Shown piece by piece: positions 8,237 through 16,373 of a stretch of DNA of 64,000 bases. Under the pieces are notes generated by a model. The model saw nothing but the letters and a program-made list of their open reading frames with translations. It was not told the DNA's origin and searched no databases. The DNA is from an uncultured Oscillospiraceae bacterium (lineage in GTDB: Bacteria > Bacillota > Clostridia > Oscillospirales > Oscillospiraceae), in NCBI GenBank assembly GCA_944386055.1, contig CALWZP010000002.1:1-64000 (forward strand), given 5' to 3'. Position 1 is the first letter of the stretch. Each line of letters opens with the position of its first letter. The translations under genes were made by a program, and so were the position numbers.

Positions 8237-8264
8237 CCCGGCGGCGCAAACCTGCGCTGCCGGG
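8237..8264 (-). terminator. Terminator after degV-family gene
   Basis: A 12-bp GC-rich stem (8237-8248 with 8253-8264, one wobble pair) located just past the stop of the 8280-9116 gene and followed on the minus strand by CTTTCCATTTTTG. Confidence 0.7.
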
Positions 8265-8279
8265 TGGAAAACAAAGGGA

Positions 8280-9116
8280 TCAGTAGGCCACAATGATGCC
8301 GCCGTCATTGGCATATACCGTGCTGATGCCATGGGTCTCACTGATGAGGATTTCCCGGAACAGACATTTTTCCTGGAGCAGATCTTTCAGATAAAAGGCG
8401 CGGTCCAGGCAGTTGCAGTGACTGATGGCAAGCAGACGGCCCCGATGTCCCTCGTCGGAAGAGATGAGCTCCACCATTTTGCCCAGAGCCTGCTTGACCG
8501 AGAGCGCCTGTCCCTTTTTGCAGATCTCGCCCTCCGGCGTGGCGCCCATGAGAAGTTTGATGCGCAGCGTACTGGTGACGATGGACTGCAGCTTGGTCAG
8601 CCGCCCGTTTTTCCGCAGGTTGTCCAGAGACTCCAGGACAAAATAGGTGTTCATTTCGTAGATATACTGCTCTGTCCGGCGGACCACCTGCTGGAAGGGG
8701 AGCCCCTGCTCCGCCAGCTCCTGGATTTTTAAGGCCACCAGCATTTCTCCTGCGGAGGCAGAACAGGAGTTGAATACATGGACATGGACATGAGGCTTTT
8801 CCTCCAGCAGAAGAAGGCGGCCCTGTTCCGCACTGTTGTGAGAGCCGCTGAGCATAGCGGACAGGCACACCACATAGACATCTTCCACACCGCAGTCGAA
8901 AGCGTCCAGATACTGTTGGGGGGAGGGGCATGCTGTGGAGGGGGCGTTGGGGCTGTTGCGCATCTGCCAGAGCAGACGGCTTTGATCCAGCGCCGCATCG
9001 TCCACAAAGGTCTGACCATCCAGCAGGATGGTCAACGGGACACGGACAAAATGGGGATCGGCGAACTGAGATGCAGTGAGATCACAGCAGCTGTCTACGA
9101 CAATTCGATATGACAT
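8280..9116 (-). CDS. DegV-family fatty-acid-binding protein
   Basis: A 278-residue DegV protein. Members bind a fatty acid in a deep pocket and, in the FakB type, present it to the FakA kinase for phospholipid synthesis. Family features include the opening VDSCCDLT (residues ~7-14), the ligand-loop SAMLSGSHNSA (~86-96) and a C-terminal domain with ISHCNCLDRA. The start is ATG 9116. No fakA homologue lies in the window. It is transcribed alone, ended by the 8237-8264 hairpin before the HD-domain gene. Confidence 0.88.
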   Translation of the reverse strand: MSYRIVVDSCCDLTASQFADPHFVRVPLTILLDGQTFVDDAALDQSRLLWQMRNSPNAPSTACPSPQQYLDAFDCGVEDVYVVCLSAMLSGSHNSAEQGRLLLLEEKPHVHVHVFNSCSASAGEMLVALKIQELAEQGLPFQQVVRRTEQYIYEMNTYFVLESLDNLRKNGRLTKLQSIVTSTLRIKLLMGATPEGEICKKGQALSVKQALGKMVELISSDEGHRGRLLAISHCNCLDRAFYLKDLLQEKCLFREILISETHGISTVYANDGGIIVAY

Positions 9117-9420
9117 AATTAAAATCTCCAGATATCATATAAAAAATCATGTTTCTGCCATGATAACACATCCGAAAGGAAAAGTAAAGGGGAAACCGGT
9201 CATGTCCCTTTTCAAGATAAGTAGTGATGGATCAAACTCCGTCGGTTTCACCAAATAGTAGGCTTTAGCTTGCAAAAGGACGGATTGTTGCATTCATCAT
9301 GCCTTGCAGAAAACATTTCTATATTTTATTATAATAATGAAATGGAAAAGGATTTTTAAAAACTGGTTTTAATTTTAATGCCTATTTCTGAAATGAGAAA
9401 AGAGTTGGAGGTGATAATCC
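9117..9420. other. AT-rich intergenic stretch, 304 bases, no gene
   Basis: Separates the minus-strand degV-type gene from a plus-strand small membrane gene. A candidate sigma-A promoter for the latter (TTGCAG 9304-9309, 17-bp gap, TATTAT 9327-9332) is the only structure seen. The stretch is strongly AT-rich compared with the rest of the window. Confidence 0.5.
9304..9332 (+). promoter_or_regulatory. Candidate sigma-A promoter
   Basis: TTGCAG, 17-bp spacer, TATTAT, about 90 bases before the GTG at 9421. Confidence 0.45.
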
Positions 9421-9798
9421 GTGGGGATGATATGGAAAATGTTGAGGGATACATGGAGGCTCAGTGCTCCTGGAGAGAATTTAGTTGCGTGTTTATTTGT
9501 GGTTATTCCATTAGTAGCGATATTATATTGTTTAATTGCAAAGGGGAAAAATGCATATAAGCAGGTTGCTATTGTTTGTGGAATCGGAATAATTTTGTTG
9601 ATACCGGTGTTGATTTTTGATATTCAATTACCATATCATAGGGATCACAGCACTGGTTTCTTTGAAATTGTAACGCCATCACAAGGAAGCGCATTGATTC
9701 TTATTACCAGTTTTGCAGTGTCAATTTTACTATCTTTCCTTGTTTCGAAAATCATAGAGACTCTAAAAAGTAAACTTAAAAAGAGAAAACATAAATAA
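9421..9798 (+). CDS. Small three-segment membrane protein, foreign-looking composition
   Basis: A 125-residue protein with hydrophobic segments near residues 20-39, 48-66 and 90-110, and a Lys-rich C-terminus (KSKLKKRKHK) expected inside the cell. GTG 9421 is chosen because a full GGAGGTGA (9407-9414) lies six bases upstream; ATG 9427 is also possible. Codon use is AT-rich (many TTT, ATT, AAA, TTA) in sharp contrast to its ~60% G+C neighbours, which suggests recent acquisition. No family recognised. It is flanked by its own promoter and terminator. Confidence 0.7.
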   Translation: MGMIWKMLRDTWRLSAPGENLVACLFVVIPLVAILYCLIAKGKNAYKQVAIVCGIGIILLIPVLIFDIQLPYHRDHSTGFFEIVTPSQGSALILITSFAVSILLSFLVSKIIETLKSKLKKRKHK

Positions 9799-9802
9799 GA
9801 AA

Positions 9803-9842
9803 GAGGGCTTCTTCGACCAGTGGTTGAGGAAGCCCTCCTTTT
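9803..9842. terminator. Terminator between small membrane gene and trmD
   Basis: GAGGGCTTC (9803-9811) pairs with GAAGCCCTC (9829-9837), with further inner pairing, then CTTTTG. It serves the plus-strand gene and possibly the convergent trmD operon. Confidence 0.75.
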
Positions 9843-9907
9843 GTATCTATTCACCAGTGGTTTTCAATTTTCCTTGATATCACTACATTCCTTGAAAAGG
9901 GAGCCGG

Positions 9908-10657
9908 TCATCCTTCCGGGAATTCCTCCTCCAATTCTGCCAGAAGGGCGCGATCCTCCTTGGAGGTCAGATCCAGCTTGGCGTACAGGTCGGGACGGCG
10001 CTGTCGGGTGCGGAGGATGGACTGCTTCCGGCGCCACCGGGCGATGGCGGCGTGATTGCCGGAACGGAGGATGGGGGGAACATGGCGGTCATGCCACACC
10101 TCGGGGCGGGAGTACTGGGGGTATTCCAGCATCCCGTTCCAGTGGCTCTCGTCGGTAAAGCACTCCTCGTCAGGGAGCACGCCGGGGATCAGGCGGGCCA
10201 CCGCGTCCGCCACCGCCATGGCGGGGATCTCCCCGCCGGTGAGCACGAAATCCCCCAGGGAGATCTCCTCGTCCACGCACTCGTCGATGAAGCGCTGGTC
10301 GATGCCCTCATAGTGGCCGCACACCAGGATCAGATGGTCGTGCTCCCGGCTCAGCCGTTTGGCGTCTCCCTGGGTGAAGGTGGCCCCGCAGGGGGAGAGG
10401 TAGATGGTGCGGCCGGGCCCATAGGTATCCACCAGGTGTTTCCAGCACTGATAAAGCGGGTCGGCCTGCATTACGGCACCGCGGCCGCCGCCGTAGGGAT
10501 AGTCGTCCACCTGCTTCTGCTTGTTCAGGGTGTAGTCCCGGATCTGGTGGGCCTCGATGCGGATGAAGTCCCGCTCCTGGGCGCGGCCCAGGACGGACTC
10601 GTTCATCATATCCCCCACCGTCTCGGGGAACAGCGTCATGATATCGATCCTATACAA
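9908..10657 (-). CDS. trmD: tRNA (guanine-37-N1)-methyltransferase
   Basis: Methylates G37 next to the anticodon of tRNAs reading CNN codons, preventing +1 frameshifts; cytoplasmic homodimer using S-adenosylmethionine. The 249-residue protein carries the TrmD trefoil-knot signatures VDDYPYGGGRGAVMQ (~50-64), LVCGHYEGIDQRF and DFVLTGGEIPAM. It starts with TTG 10657 (MYRIDIMTLFPE), overlapping the end of rimM by eight bases, so translation is probably coupled. Last gene of the ylxM-ffh-rpsP-khpA-rimM-trmD set. Confidence 0.96.
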   Translation of the reverse strand: MYRIDIMTLFPETVGDMMNESVLGRAQERDFIRIEAHQIRDYTLNKQKQVDDYPYGGGRGAVMQADPLYQCWKHLVDTYGPGRTIYLSPCGATFTQGDAKRLSREHDHLILVCGHYEGIDQRFIDECVDEEISLGDFVLTGGEIPAMAVADAVARLIPGVLPDEECFTDESHWNGMLEYPQYSRPEVWHDRHVPPILRSGNHAAIARWRRKQSILRTRQRRPDLYAKLDLTSKEDRALLAELEEEFPEG

Positions 10658-11150
10658 GATCCATCATCCCTTCGATCAGCCGTACCACGATGTAGCCTTG
10701 GTCCACATTGGTCTCCAGCACGAATTCAGGCACGGCGGGGATCATAAAGCGCCGCTCGCCCTCCACCACATAGACCCGGTTGGCCGGAGGGGTGAGGATG
10801 TCGGCCACATGTCCCAGCACGGCGCCGGAGTCTGCGTCCCGCACCTGAGCGCCCAGCAGATCGGCCAGGAAGAACTGCCCCGGCTCCAGCCCGGCGTCCT
10901 CCCGGGCGATGGAGACCACCTTTTCCTTCAGATGCACGGCGTCGTCGATGGAGTCCACCCCTTCCAGGCTGGCCACGACATTGCCCTTGTGGACATAGCT
11001 GCTCCGCACCCGATAGGGCTGTCCATCCAGATATACGGTGGAGAAACGGCAGAGGAAATCGGGGGAGTCCGCCCAGGGAACAATTTTTACCTCGCCCCGA
11101 ATGCCGTGGGTATTGACGATCTTGCCGGTCTCGATGAACGGATGTTTCAT
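10650..11150 (-). CDS. rimM: 16S rRNA processing/ribosome maturation factor RimM
   Basis: Assists assembly of the 30S head by binding ribosomal protein uS19. The 166-residue protein has the RimM N-terminal beta-barrel (IETGKIVNTHGIRGEVKI, residues 5-22) and the PRC-barrel second domain with the ending YVVRLIEGMMDL. ATG 11150 has GGGAGGTC just upstream. It follows khpA with a terminator-like hairpin in between and overlaps trmD. Confidence 0.95.
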   Translation of the reverse strand: MKHPFIETGKIVNTHGIRGEVKIVPWADSPDFLCRFSTVYLDGQPYRVRSSYVHKGNVVASLEGVDSIDDAVHLKEKVVSIAREDAGLEPGQFFLADLLGAQVRDADSGAVLGHVADILTPPANRVYVVEGERRFMIPAVPEFVLETNVDQGYIVVRLIEGMMDLV

Positions 11151-11195
11151 GATATGACCTCCCGCGGTAATATAGGCTGAAAATGGGACAAAAAC

Positions 11196-11220
11196 AGCGC
11201 GGGCCGCCCCGCGCTATTTT
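11196..11220 (-). terminator. Hairpin inside the operon between khpA and rimM
   Basis: AGCGCGGG (11196-11203) pairs with CCCGCGCT (11208-11215). Read on the minus strand it is followed by GTTTTTG, a plausible partial terminator that would lower rimM-trmD expression relative to rpsP. Confidence 0.6.
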
Positions 11221-11223
11221 TGC

Positions 11224-11454
11224 TCAGTCAACGATCTCCACGAACACCCGTTTTCCGGTGCGCTGTGCCACGGAGCGGACAAGGGTACGGATCTCCTTGG
11301 CGATGCGGCCCTGACGGCCGATCACTTTTCCCATATCCTCCTGGGCGACATGGAGCTCCAGAATCGTCTCCCCATTGCGGTCGAACTGATCCACCGAGAC
11401 CGCGTCGGGGTTGTCCACCAGATTCCTGGCGACATAGGTAAGAAGCTCTTTCAT
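11224..11454 (-). CDS. khpA: KH-domain RNA-binding protein KhpA
   Basis: A small single-KH-domain protein of 76 residues. In Firmicutes KhpA pairs with KhpB (Jag/EloR) and binds RNA, influencing cell elongation and division. The GxxG loop is GRQG in MGKVIGRQGRIAKEIR (~42-57). ATG 11454 follows GGAGGGCAGG. It lies 13 bases after rpsP, the usual Firmicute position (ylqC). Confidence 0.92.
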   Translation of the reverse strand: MKELLTYVARNLVDNPDAVSVDQFDRNGETILELHVAQEDMGKVIGRQGRIAKEIRTLVRSVAQRTGKRVFVEIVD

Positions 11455-11467
11455 CCTGCCCTCCTCA

Positions 11468-11707
11468 TCAGATGGCGCCGGCCTTCTTCAGCAGCGTCTT
11501 CACTGTCTCGGTGGGCTGGGCGCCGGTCTTGATCCAGGCCTGGGCGCGCTCGGCGTCCACCTTGATCTCAGCGGGAGAGGTCAGGGGGTTGTAAGTGCCG
11601 ATCTCCTCGATGAAGCGGCCGTCCCGGGGATAGCGGGAGTCCGCCACCACGATCCGATAGAAGGGAGCCTTCTTGGCGCCCATTCTGCGCAGTCTGATTT
11701 TCACCAT
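11468..11707 (-). CDS. rpsP: 30S ribosomal protein bS16
   Basis: Structural protein of the small ribosomal subunit. The sequence [20 protein letters not shown] and the following [19 protein letters not shown] are diagnostic. ATG 11707 (79 residues) is preferred to upstream ATG 11713, since GGAGGTGA lies seven bases before it. Located between ffh and khpA in the conserved operon. Confidence 0.97.
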   Translation of the reverse strand: MVKIRLRRMGAKKAPFYRIVVADSRYPRDGRFIEEIGTYNPLTSPAEIKVDAERAQAWIKTGAQPTETVKTLLKKAGAI

Positions 11708-11779
11708 GATCATTTCACCTCCACAAAGAATCATCGATTTATAGATGGAAGCGTGTGGATCACACGCATACCAACAAAC

Positions 11780-13147
11780 TTAAAAGCGGAACCGGCCGAA
11801 GCCGCCGCCCCGGCGTCCGCCCTTGCCCAGCAGTCCGCCCATCCCCCGGGGCATTTTGCCGCCGGCCATCTGCTTGGTGAGGGCCTGCATCATCTCGAAC
11901 TGCTTCAAAAGGCGGTTGATGTCCACCACCTGGGTGCCGCTGCCCGCGGCGATACGCTTTTTCCGGCTGGAGTTGAGCAGCTTGGGATCCTCACGCTCCG
12001 CCGGGGTCATGGAGAGGATGATGGCCTCGGTCCGGGAGAGCATCTTCTCGTCCATTGAGGCGCCGTCCAGGTCCTTGGCGCTGACGCCGGGCAGCATGCC
12101 CATGATGTCGCTGAGGGAACCCATGCTTTTGATCTGTACCAGCTGGTCGTAGTAGTCGGCCAGGGTGAAGCGGTTTTTCTTCAGCTTCTCCTGCAGCTCC
12201 TGCGCCTTTTTGAGGTCCAGGTTCTGCTCTGCCTTTTCGATGAGAGAGAGCACATCTCCCATGCCCAGGATGCGGCTGGCCATGCGGTCGGGGTGGAACA
12301 CCTCGATGTTGTCCAGCTTCTCGCCGGTACCCACGAATTTGATGGGCTTTCCGGTGGTGGCCTTGATGGACAGGGCCGCGCCGCCCCGTGCGTCGCCGTC
12401 CAGCTTGGTGAGCATCACGCCGGTGATGTCCAGCGCATCGTCAAAGGCCTTGGCGGCGTTTACCGCGTCCTGGCCGATCATGGCGTCCACCACCAGGAGG
12501 ATCTCGTCAGGCTCCGCCGCCGCTTTGACGGCGCGCAGCTCATCCATCAGCTCCTCATCAATGTGCAGGCGTCCGGCGGTATCCAGAAATACCATGTCGC
12601 TGCCATGCTTTTTTGCGTGCTCGATGGCGCCCCTGGCGATGTCCACCGGATCGGTCTGTCCCATCTGGAACACCGGGATCTCCAGCTGCTGTCCCACCAC
12701 CTCCAGCTGTTGAATGGCGGCGGGGCGGTAGATGTCGCAGGCGGCCAGCAGCGGGCGTTTGCCCTGCTTTTTCATCAGGCCGGCCAGCTTGGCGCCGTTG
12801 GTGGTCTTGCCCGCGCCCTGCAGGCCCACCAGCATCACCACGGTGGGGGGCTTGGAGGAGATGGTCAGCTTGGCCTCCCCGCCGCCCATCAGGGCGACGA
12901 GCTCCTCATTGACGATCTTGACGATCATCTGAGCGGGAGAGAGGCTCTCCAGCACATCGGTACCCACCGCCCGCTCGCTGACCTTGGCAATGAACTCCTT
13001 GACCACCTTGAAGCTGACATCCGCCTCCAGCAGAGCCAAGCGGATCTCCCGCATGGCCTCCTTCACATCGCTCTCGCTGAGGCGGCCCTTGCCCCGAAGG
13101 CGCTTGAACACCCCGTTGAGTTTTTCGGTCAATCCTTCAAAAGCCAT
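11780..13147 (-). CDS. ffh: Signal recognition particle protein Ffh
   Basis: GTPase of the signal recognition particle; binds 4.5S/6S RNA and hydrophobic signal sequences and delivers nascent membrane proteins to FtsY. The 455-residue protein has the N domain, the G domain with P-loop GLQGAGKTT (108-116), DTAGR near 190 and TKLDGDARGG near 246-255, and a Met-rich M domain ending in a Gly/Arg-rich tail (GKGGRRGGGFGRFRF). ATG 13147 is one base past the ylxM stop codon. Confidence 0.97.
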   Translation of the reverse strand: MAFEGLTEKLNGVFKRLRGKGRLSESDVKEAMREIRLALLEADVSFKVVKEFIAKVSERAVGTDVLESLSPAQMIVKIVNEELVALMGGGEAKLTISSKPPTVVMLVGLQGAGKTTNGAKLAGLMKKQGKRPLLAACDIYRPAAIQQLEVVGQQLEIPVFQMGQTDPVDIARGAIEHAKKHGSDMVFLDTAGRLHIDEELMDELRAVKAAAEPDEILLVVDAMIGQDAVNAAKAFDDALDITGVMLTKLDGDARGGAALSIKATTGKPIKFVGTGEKLDNIEVFHPDRMASRILGMGDVLSLIEKAEQNLDLKKAQELQEKLKKNRFTLADYYDQLVQIKSMGSLSDIMGMLPGVSAKDLDGASMDEKMLSRTEAIILSMTPAEREDPKLLNSSRKKRIAAGSGTQVVDINRLLKQFEMMQALTKQMAGGKMPRGMGGLLGKGGRRGGGFGRFRF

Positions 13148-13148
13148 G

Positions 13149-13514
13149 TTACTCCTCTTTTAAGCTCTGTGCGGCGGTGCGGATGCTGTTGGCCAGTTCC
13201 TCCAGCTTGGGATCGTCATAGGTGCGGTTCAGCTCCAGCAGCTGCTCCGAAGCGTCCAGGATGGCCTGGATCTGGGGCTGCATGGCGTAAAACCGCTTGA
13301 TGAGCCCGGTCTTATCCTCCAGTTCCGTGAGGGTGGCCTCCGCCCGGACGATCACATCCCGGACGCCCTGGCGGGTGATGCCGTAGTTCTCCGCGATCTC
13401 AGCCAGGGAGAGGTCCTCATTATAATAGAGGTCGTAAAACTCCTTCTGCCGGTCGGTGAGGACATCGCCGTAAAAATCAAAGAGCATCGCCATGCGATAG
13501 GCCTGATTTTTCAT
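13149..13514 (-). CDS. ylxM: YlxM/p13-like helix-turn-helix protein
   Basis: A 121-residue member of the YlxM family, thought to assist or regulate the signal recognition particle pathway; it always precedes ffh in Firmicutes. A sigma-70 region-4-like helix-turn-helix lies at residues ~18-60 (LTDRQKEFYDLYYNEDLSLA to GITRQGVRDVI). ATG 13514 follows GGGAGGGGTGACC. A longer in-frame extension to 14531 is an artefact running antisense through the neighbouring M16 gene. Confidence 0.93.
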   Translation of the reverse strand: MKNQAYRMAMLFDFYGDVLTDRQKEFYDLYYNEDLSLAEIAENYGITRQGVRDVIVRAEATLTELEDKTGLIKRFYAMQPQIQAILDASEQLLELNRTYDDPKLEELANSIRTAAQSLKEE

Positions 13515-13540
13515 GGTCACCCCTCCCAGAGAGATAAAAG

Positions 13541-13562
13541 TGTAAAGCAGCCATGCTTTACA
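13541..13562. promoter_or_regulatory. Perfect palindrome at the start of the SRP operon
   Basis: TGTAAAGCA (13541-13549) pairs with TGCTTTACA (13554-13562) around GCCA. It begins 8 bases downstream of the -10 box, so it covers the predicted transcription start and early leader: an operator or 5' hairpin. Confidence 0.55.
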
Positions 13563-13569
13563 AAACGAG

Positions 13570-13598
13570 ATGATACTATATTTTGTGGAGAATGTCAA
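13570..13598 (-). promoter_or_regulatory. Sigma-A promoter of ylxM-ffh-rpsP operon
   Basis: On the minus strand TTGACA (13598-13593), 17-bp spacer, TATCAT (13575-13570), about 55 bases before the ylxM start. Confidence 0.8.
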
Positions 13599-13805
13599 GA
13601 GAAAATCGCGTATCCTGCGGCAGAAAGTTTCCGCATACCGCGCGGCCGGGGCGGGGAAACTGGAACCGGGCGGCTTCTTTCCCGGGAAAAGAGATTGCGC
13701 CCGCATGGGAAAGAGTGTATAATGTCCCCGTCTGAACACGCTGCGGCAGGGGGCCGTCCGAAGGGGCGGCGGGCTGCGGCGGAACGCGGAAAGGAATCTA
13801 ACGAT

Positions 13806-15089
13806 ATGCTGACAGTGACACGAAAGGAATTGTGGCCCGGCGTGGGGCTGACCGCCGTGCACACCACGAAATTCAAGTCCAGCGCCATGAGCGTGACTTT
13901 GCTGACCCCTTTGAGCAGGGAGAATGCGGGGCCCAACGCCCTGATCCCCGCTGTACTGCGCCGGGGGACTGCCGCCCATCCGGATATGGAGTCCCTCTCC
14001 GCCGCCCTGGATGAGCTGTACGGCGGCACCATTGAGCCGGCGGTGCGGAAAAAGGGGGAGACCCAGTGCATAGGCTTTGTAGCCAGTTTTTTGGATGATG
14101 CCTACACTCTGAATGGAGAGCAGATCCTGGAGCAGGCAGCCCGTCTTCTGGGGGAGCTGCTGCTGGCCCCCTATACCCAGAATGGGGCGTTCTGCCCGGA
14201 CTACACCGCGGGGGAGAAGGCCAATCTCATCGACCGCATCCGTGGCCAGGTGAACGACAAGCGCAGCTATGCCGTCCAGCGCCTGACCCAGGAGATGTGC
14301 CGGGACGAGGCCTTTGGTGTGGACAAGCTGGGAGATGAGGAGACGGTGGCCGCTGTCACGCCGGAAAGCCTGTGGCGGCGCTATCAGGCCCTGCTGCGGG
14401 AGGCGGCGGTGGAGGTGTACTATTGCGGCTCCGCCCAGCCGGAGCGGGTGGAGGCCGCCCTGCGTGACGCCCTGGCCGCTCTGCCCGAGAGCACAGACCG
14501 CTGCAGGCCGGAGTGCGAGGTCCTCGCCCACGCCGGAAGGGAGATCCGGCTGGTGGAGGAACCCATGGAGGTCAGCCAGGGGAAGCTCTCCCTGGGCTTC
14601 CGCACCGGGGGATTGACCTGCCGGAGCGAGGAGTATCCTGCCCTTACCATGTGCAACGCCATTTTCGGCGGGACCACCCTGTCCAAGCTGTTCCGGAATG
14701 TGCGGGAGAGGCTGTCCCTGTGCTACTATGCCAGCTCCATGATGGAGAAGCAGAAGGGGCTGCTGATGGTGTCCTCCGGAATCGAGTTTGACAAGTACCA
14801 GACCGCACGGGACGAGATTTTAGCTCAGCTGGAGGCAATTCGCCGGGGAGAGATTGAGGATTGGGAGCTGGAGGGGGCGCGCCGCACCCTGATCAGCGGC
14901 CACCGCACGACGCTGGACAGTCAGGGCAGGCAGGAGGAGTTTTGGCTGGGTCAGGCGGCCGCCGGACTGGATACCGATATTGAGACCCTGTGCGCCCAGT
15001 TTGAGACGGTCACCCGGGAGCAGGTGGCCGCCGCCGCCCAAAAGCTGGAGCTGGACACCATCTACTTCCTGAAGGGAAAGGAGGGCTGA
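13806..15089 (+). CDS. ymfF: M16-family peptidase-like protein, inactive partner (YmfF-like)
   Basis: First of a pair of M16 (insulinase/processing peptidase) proteins, 427 residues. The HxxEH zinc motif is absent where expected (the region reads AHPDMESLSAALDELYGG), so it is likely the non-catalytic subunit of a heterodimer. In Bacillus the pair is ymfF/ymfH, linked by later work to elongation factor P modification. ATG 13806 has AAGGA ten bases upstream; the in-frame extension to 13695 is not needed. The next gene starts three bases after its stop. Confidence 0.85.
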   Translation: MLTVTRKELWPGVGLTAVHTTKFKSSAMSVTLLTPLSRENAGPNALIPAVLRRGTAAHPDMESLSAALDELYGGTIEPAVRKKGETQCIGFVASFLDDAYTLNGEQILEQAARLLGELLLAPYTQNGAFCPDYTAGEKANLIDRIRGQVNDKRSYAVQRLTQEMCRDEAFGVDKLGDEETVAAVTPESLWRRYQALLREAAVEVYYCGSAQPERVEAALRDALAALPESTDRCRPECEVLAHAGREIRLVEEPMEVSQGKLSLGFRTGGLTCRSEEYPALTMCNAIFGGTTLSKLFRNVRERLSLCYYASSMMEKQKGLLMVSSGIEFDKYQTARDEILAQLEAIRRGEIEDWELEGARRTLISGHRTTLDSQGRQEEFWLGQAAAGLDTDIETLCAQFETVTREQVAAAAQKLELDTIYFLKGKEG

Positions 15090-15092
15090 GTG

Positions 15093-16373
15093 ATGGAAAA
15101 GCTGGAATTTGCCCGGGCCCGGGAGACCATGGCGCATGAGAAGCTGGAGAACGGCCTGCATGTCTTTGTTTTCCCAAAGCCGGAGTTTCAGAAGGGGTAC
15201 GCCTTCTTTGCCACCAACTATGGCGGCATGGACATGCGCTTTCGGCTGGACGGGGAGTGGCACGACACCCCCGCCGGGGTGGCCCACTATCTGGAGCACA
15301 AGATGTTCGATACCAAAGAGGGCAACGCCCTGCAGCAGCTGGCCGCCAACGGGGCCAGTCCCAACGCCTTTACAAGCAACGCCATCACCGGCTATTACTT
15401 TGAGTCCACCGAGAAATTTGAGGAGAACCTGAAGATCCTGCTGTCCTTTGTCTCTGTCCCGTATTTCACAAAGGAAAGCGTGGATAAAGAGCAGGGAATT
15501 ATCGGCCAGGAGATCGGGATGATCGAGGACGACCCGGACTGGAAGGTGTTCACCAATCTGATGTCCGCCCTGTATCGCCACCACCCCATCCGGGTGAGCG
15601 TGGCGGGCAGCGTGGAGTCCATCTCCCATATTACCGCCGAGACCCTGTATGCCTGCCACAAGGCATTTTATGACCCGGCCAACATGGTGCTGTGCGTGGC
15701 GGGGAATGTGGACCCAGCGCGCATCTGCGCCGCAGCGAGGGAGATCCTGCCGACCCAGGCGGGGCCCATCGCGGAGAAGGACTATGGTCCGGCGGAGCCG
15801 GAGACGGCCGCGGAACATCTGAAGGAGGAGAGAATGGCGGTATCCAGCCCGATCTTCCAGCTGGGGTATAAGGGGGACGCCCCGGAGAGAGGGGAGAAGG
15901 GCATGCGCCAGCAGCTGCTGGGTGAGCTGGCCTGCGAAGTGCTGCTGGGAAACTCCACGCCTTTGTATGCCCGGTTGTACCGGGAGGGGCTGATCAACCG
16001 CAATTTCAGCTATGGCTATGACGACGCACCGGGGTGCGCTTTCCTGGCCGCCGGCGGCGAGTCCAGGGATCCCGAGGCCGTCCGGGACGCGGTGGAGGCG
16101 GAGGCCCGCCGCATTGACCGGGAGGGAGTGGATCCCGCGCTTTGGGAGCGGGTGAAGAAGGGCGTCTACGGGGGAAAGATGCGTGGGCTGAACTCCTTCG
16201 AGAACCTGTGTATCGGCCAGGCCCAGAGCTTCTTTGGCGGCTGGGATTTCCTGCGTTTCCCGGAGGTGTTTGCCGGCATCCGGAAGTCGGAGGTGGAGGC
16301 GCTGATCGCCCGCTGGGTGGTGCCGGAGCGCACCGCCCTGTCGGTGGTCCGTCCGGGGGAGGCGCAGGCATGA
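15093..16373 (+). CDS. ymfH: M16-family zinc peptidase, catalytic partner (YmfH-like)
   Basis: 426 residues with an intact inverted zinc motif HYLEH (His65, Glu68, His69) in GVAHYLEHKMFD and the M16 C-terminal domain. It probably forms a heterodimer with the product of the upstream gene and degrades or processes peptides in the cytoplasm. ATG 15093 is preferred to GTG 15090; AAAGGAGG lies 8-12 bases upstream. Its stop overlaps the lgt start (ATGA), showing translational coupling. Confidence 0.9.
   Translation: MEKLEFARARETMAHEKLENGLHVFVFPKPEFQKGYAFFATNYGGMDMRFRLDGEWHDTPAGVAHYLEHKMFDTKEGNALQQLAANGASPNAFTSNAITGYYFESTEKFEENLKILLSFVSVPYFTKESVDKEQGIIGQEIGMIEDDPDWKVFTNLMSALYRHHPIRVSVAGSVESISHITAETLYACHKAFYDPANMVLCVAGNVDPARICAAAREILPTQAGPIAEKDYGPAEPETAAEHLKEERMAVSSPIFQLGYKGDAPERGEKGMRQQLLGELACEVLLGNSTPLYARLYREGLINRNFSYGYDDAPGCAFLAAGGESRDPEAVRDAVEAEARRIDREGVDPALWERVKKGVYGGKMRGLNSFENLCIGQAQSFFGGWDFLRFPEVFAGIRKSEVEALIARWVVPERTALSVVRPGEAQA

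Noticed and set aside
13149-14531. 460-residue minus-strand frame
   Set aside because: Only the last 121 residues (ylxM) are real; the extension passes through the promoter and is antisense to the M16 gene.
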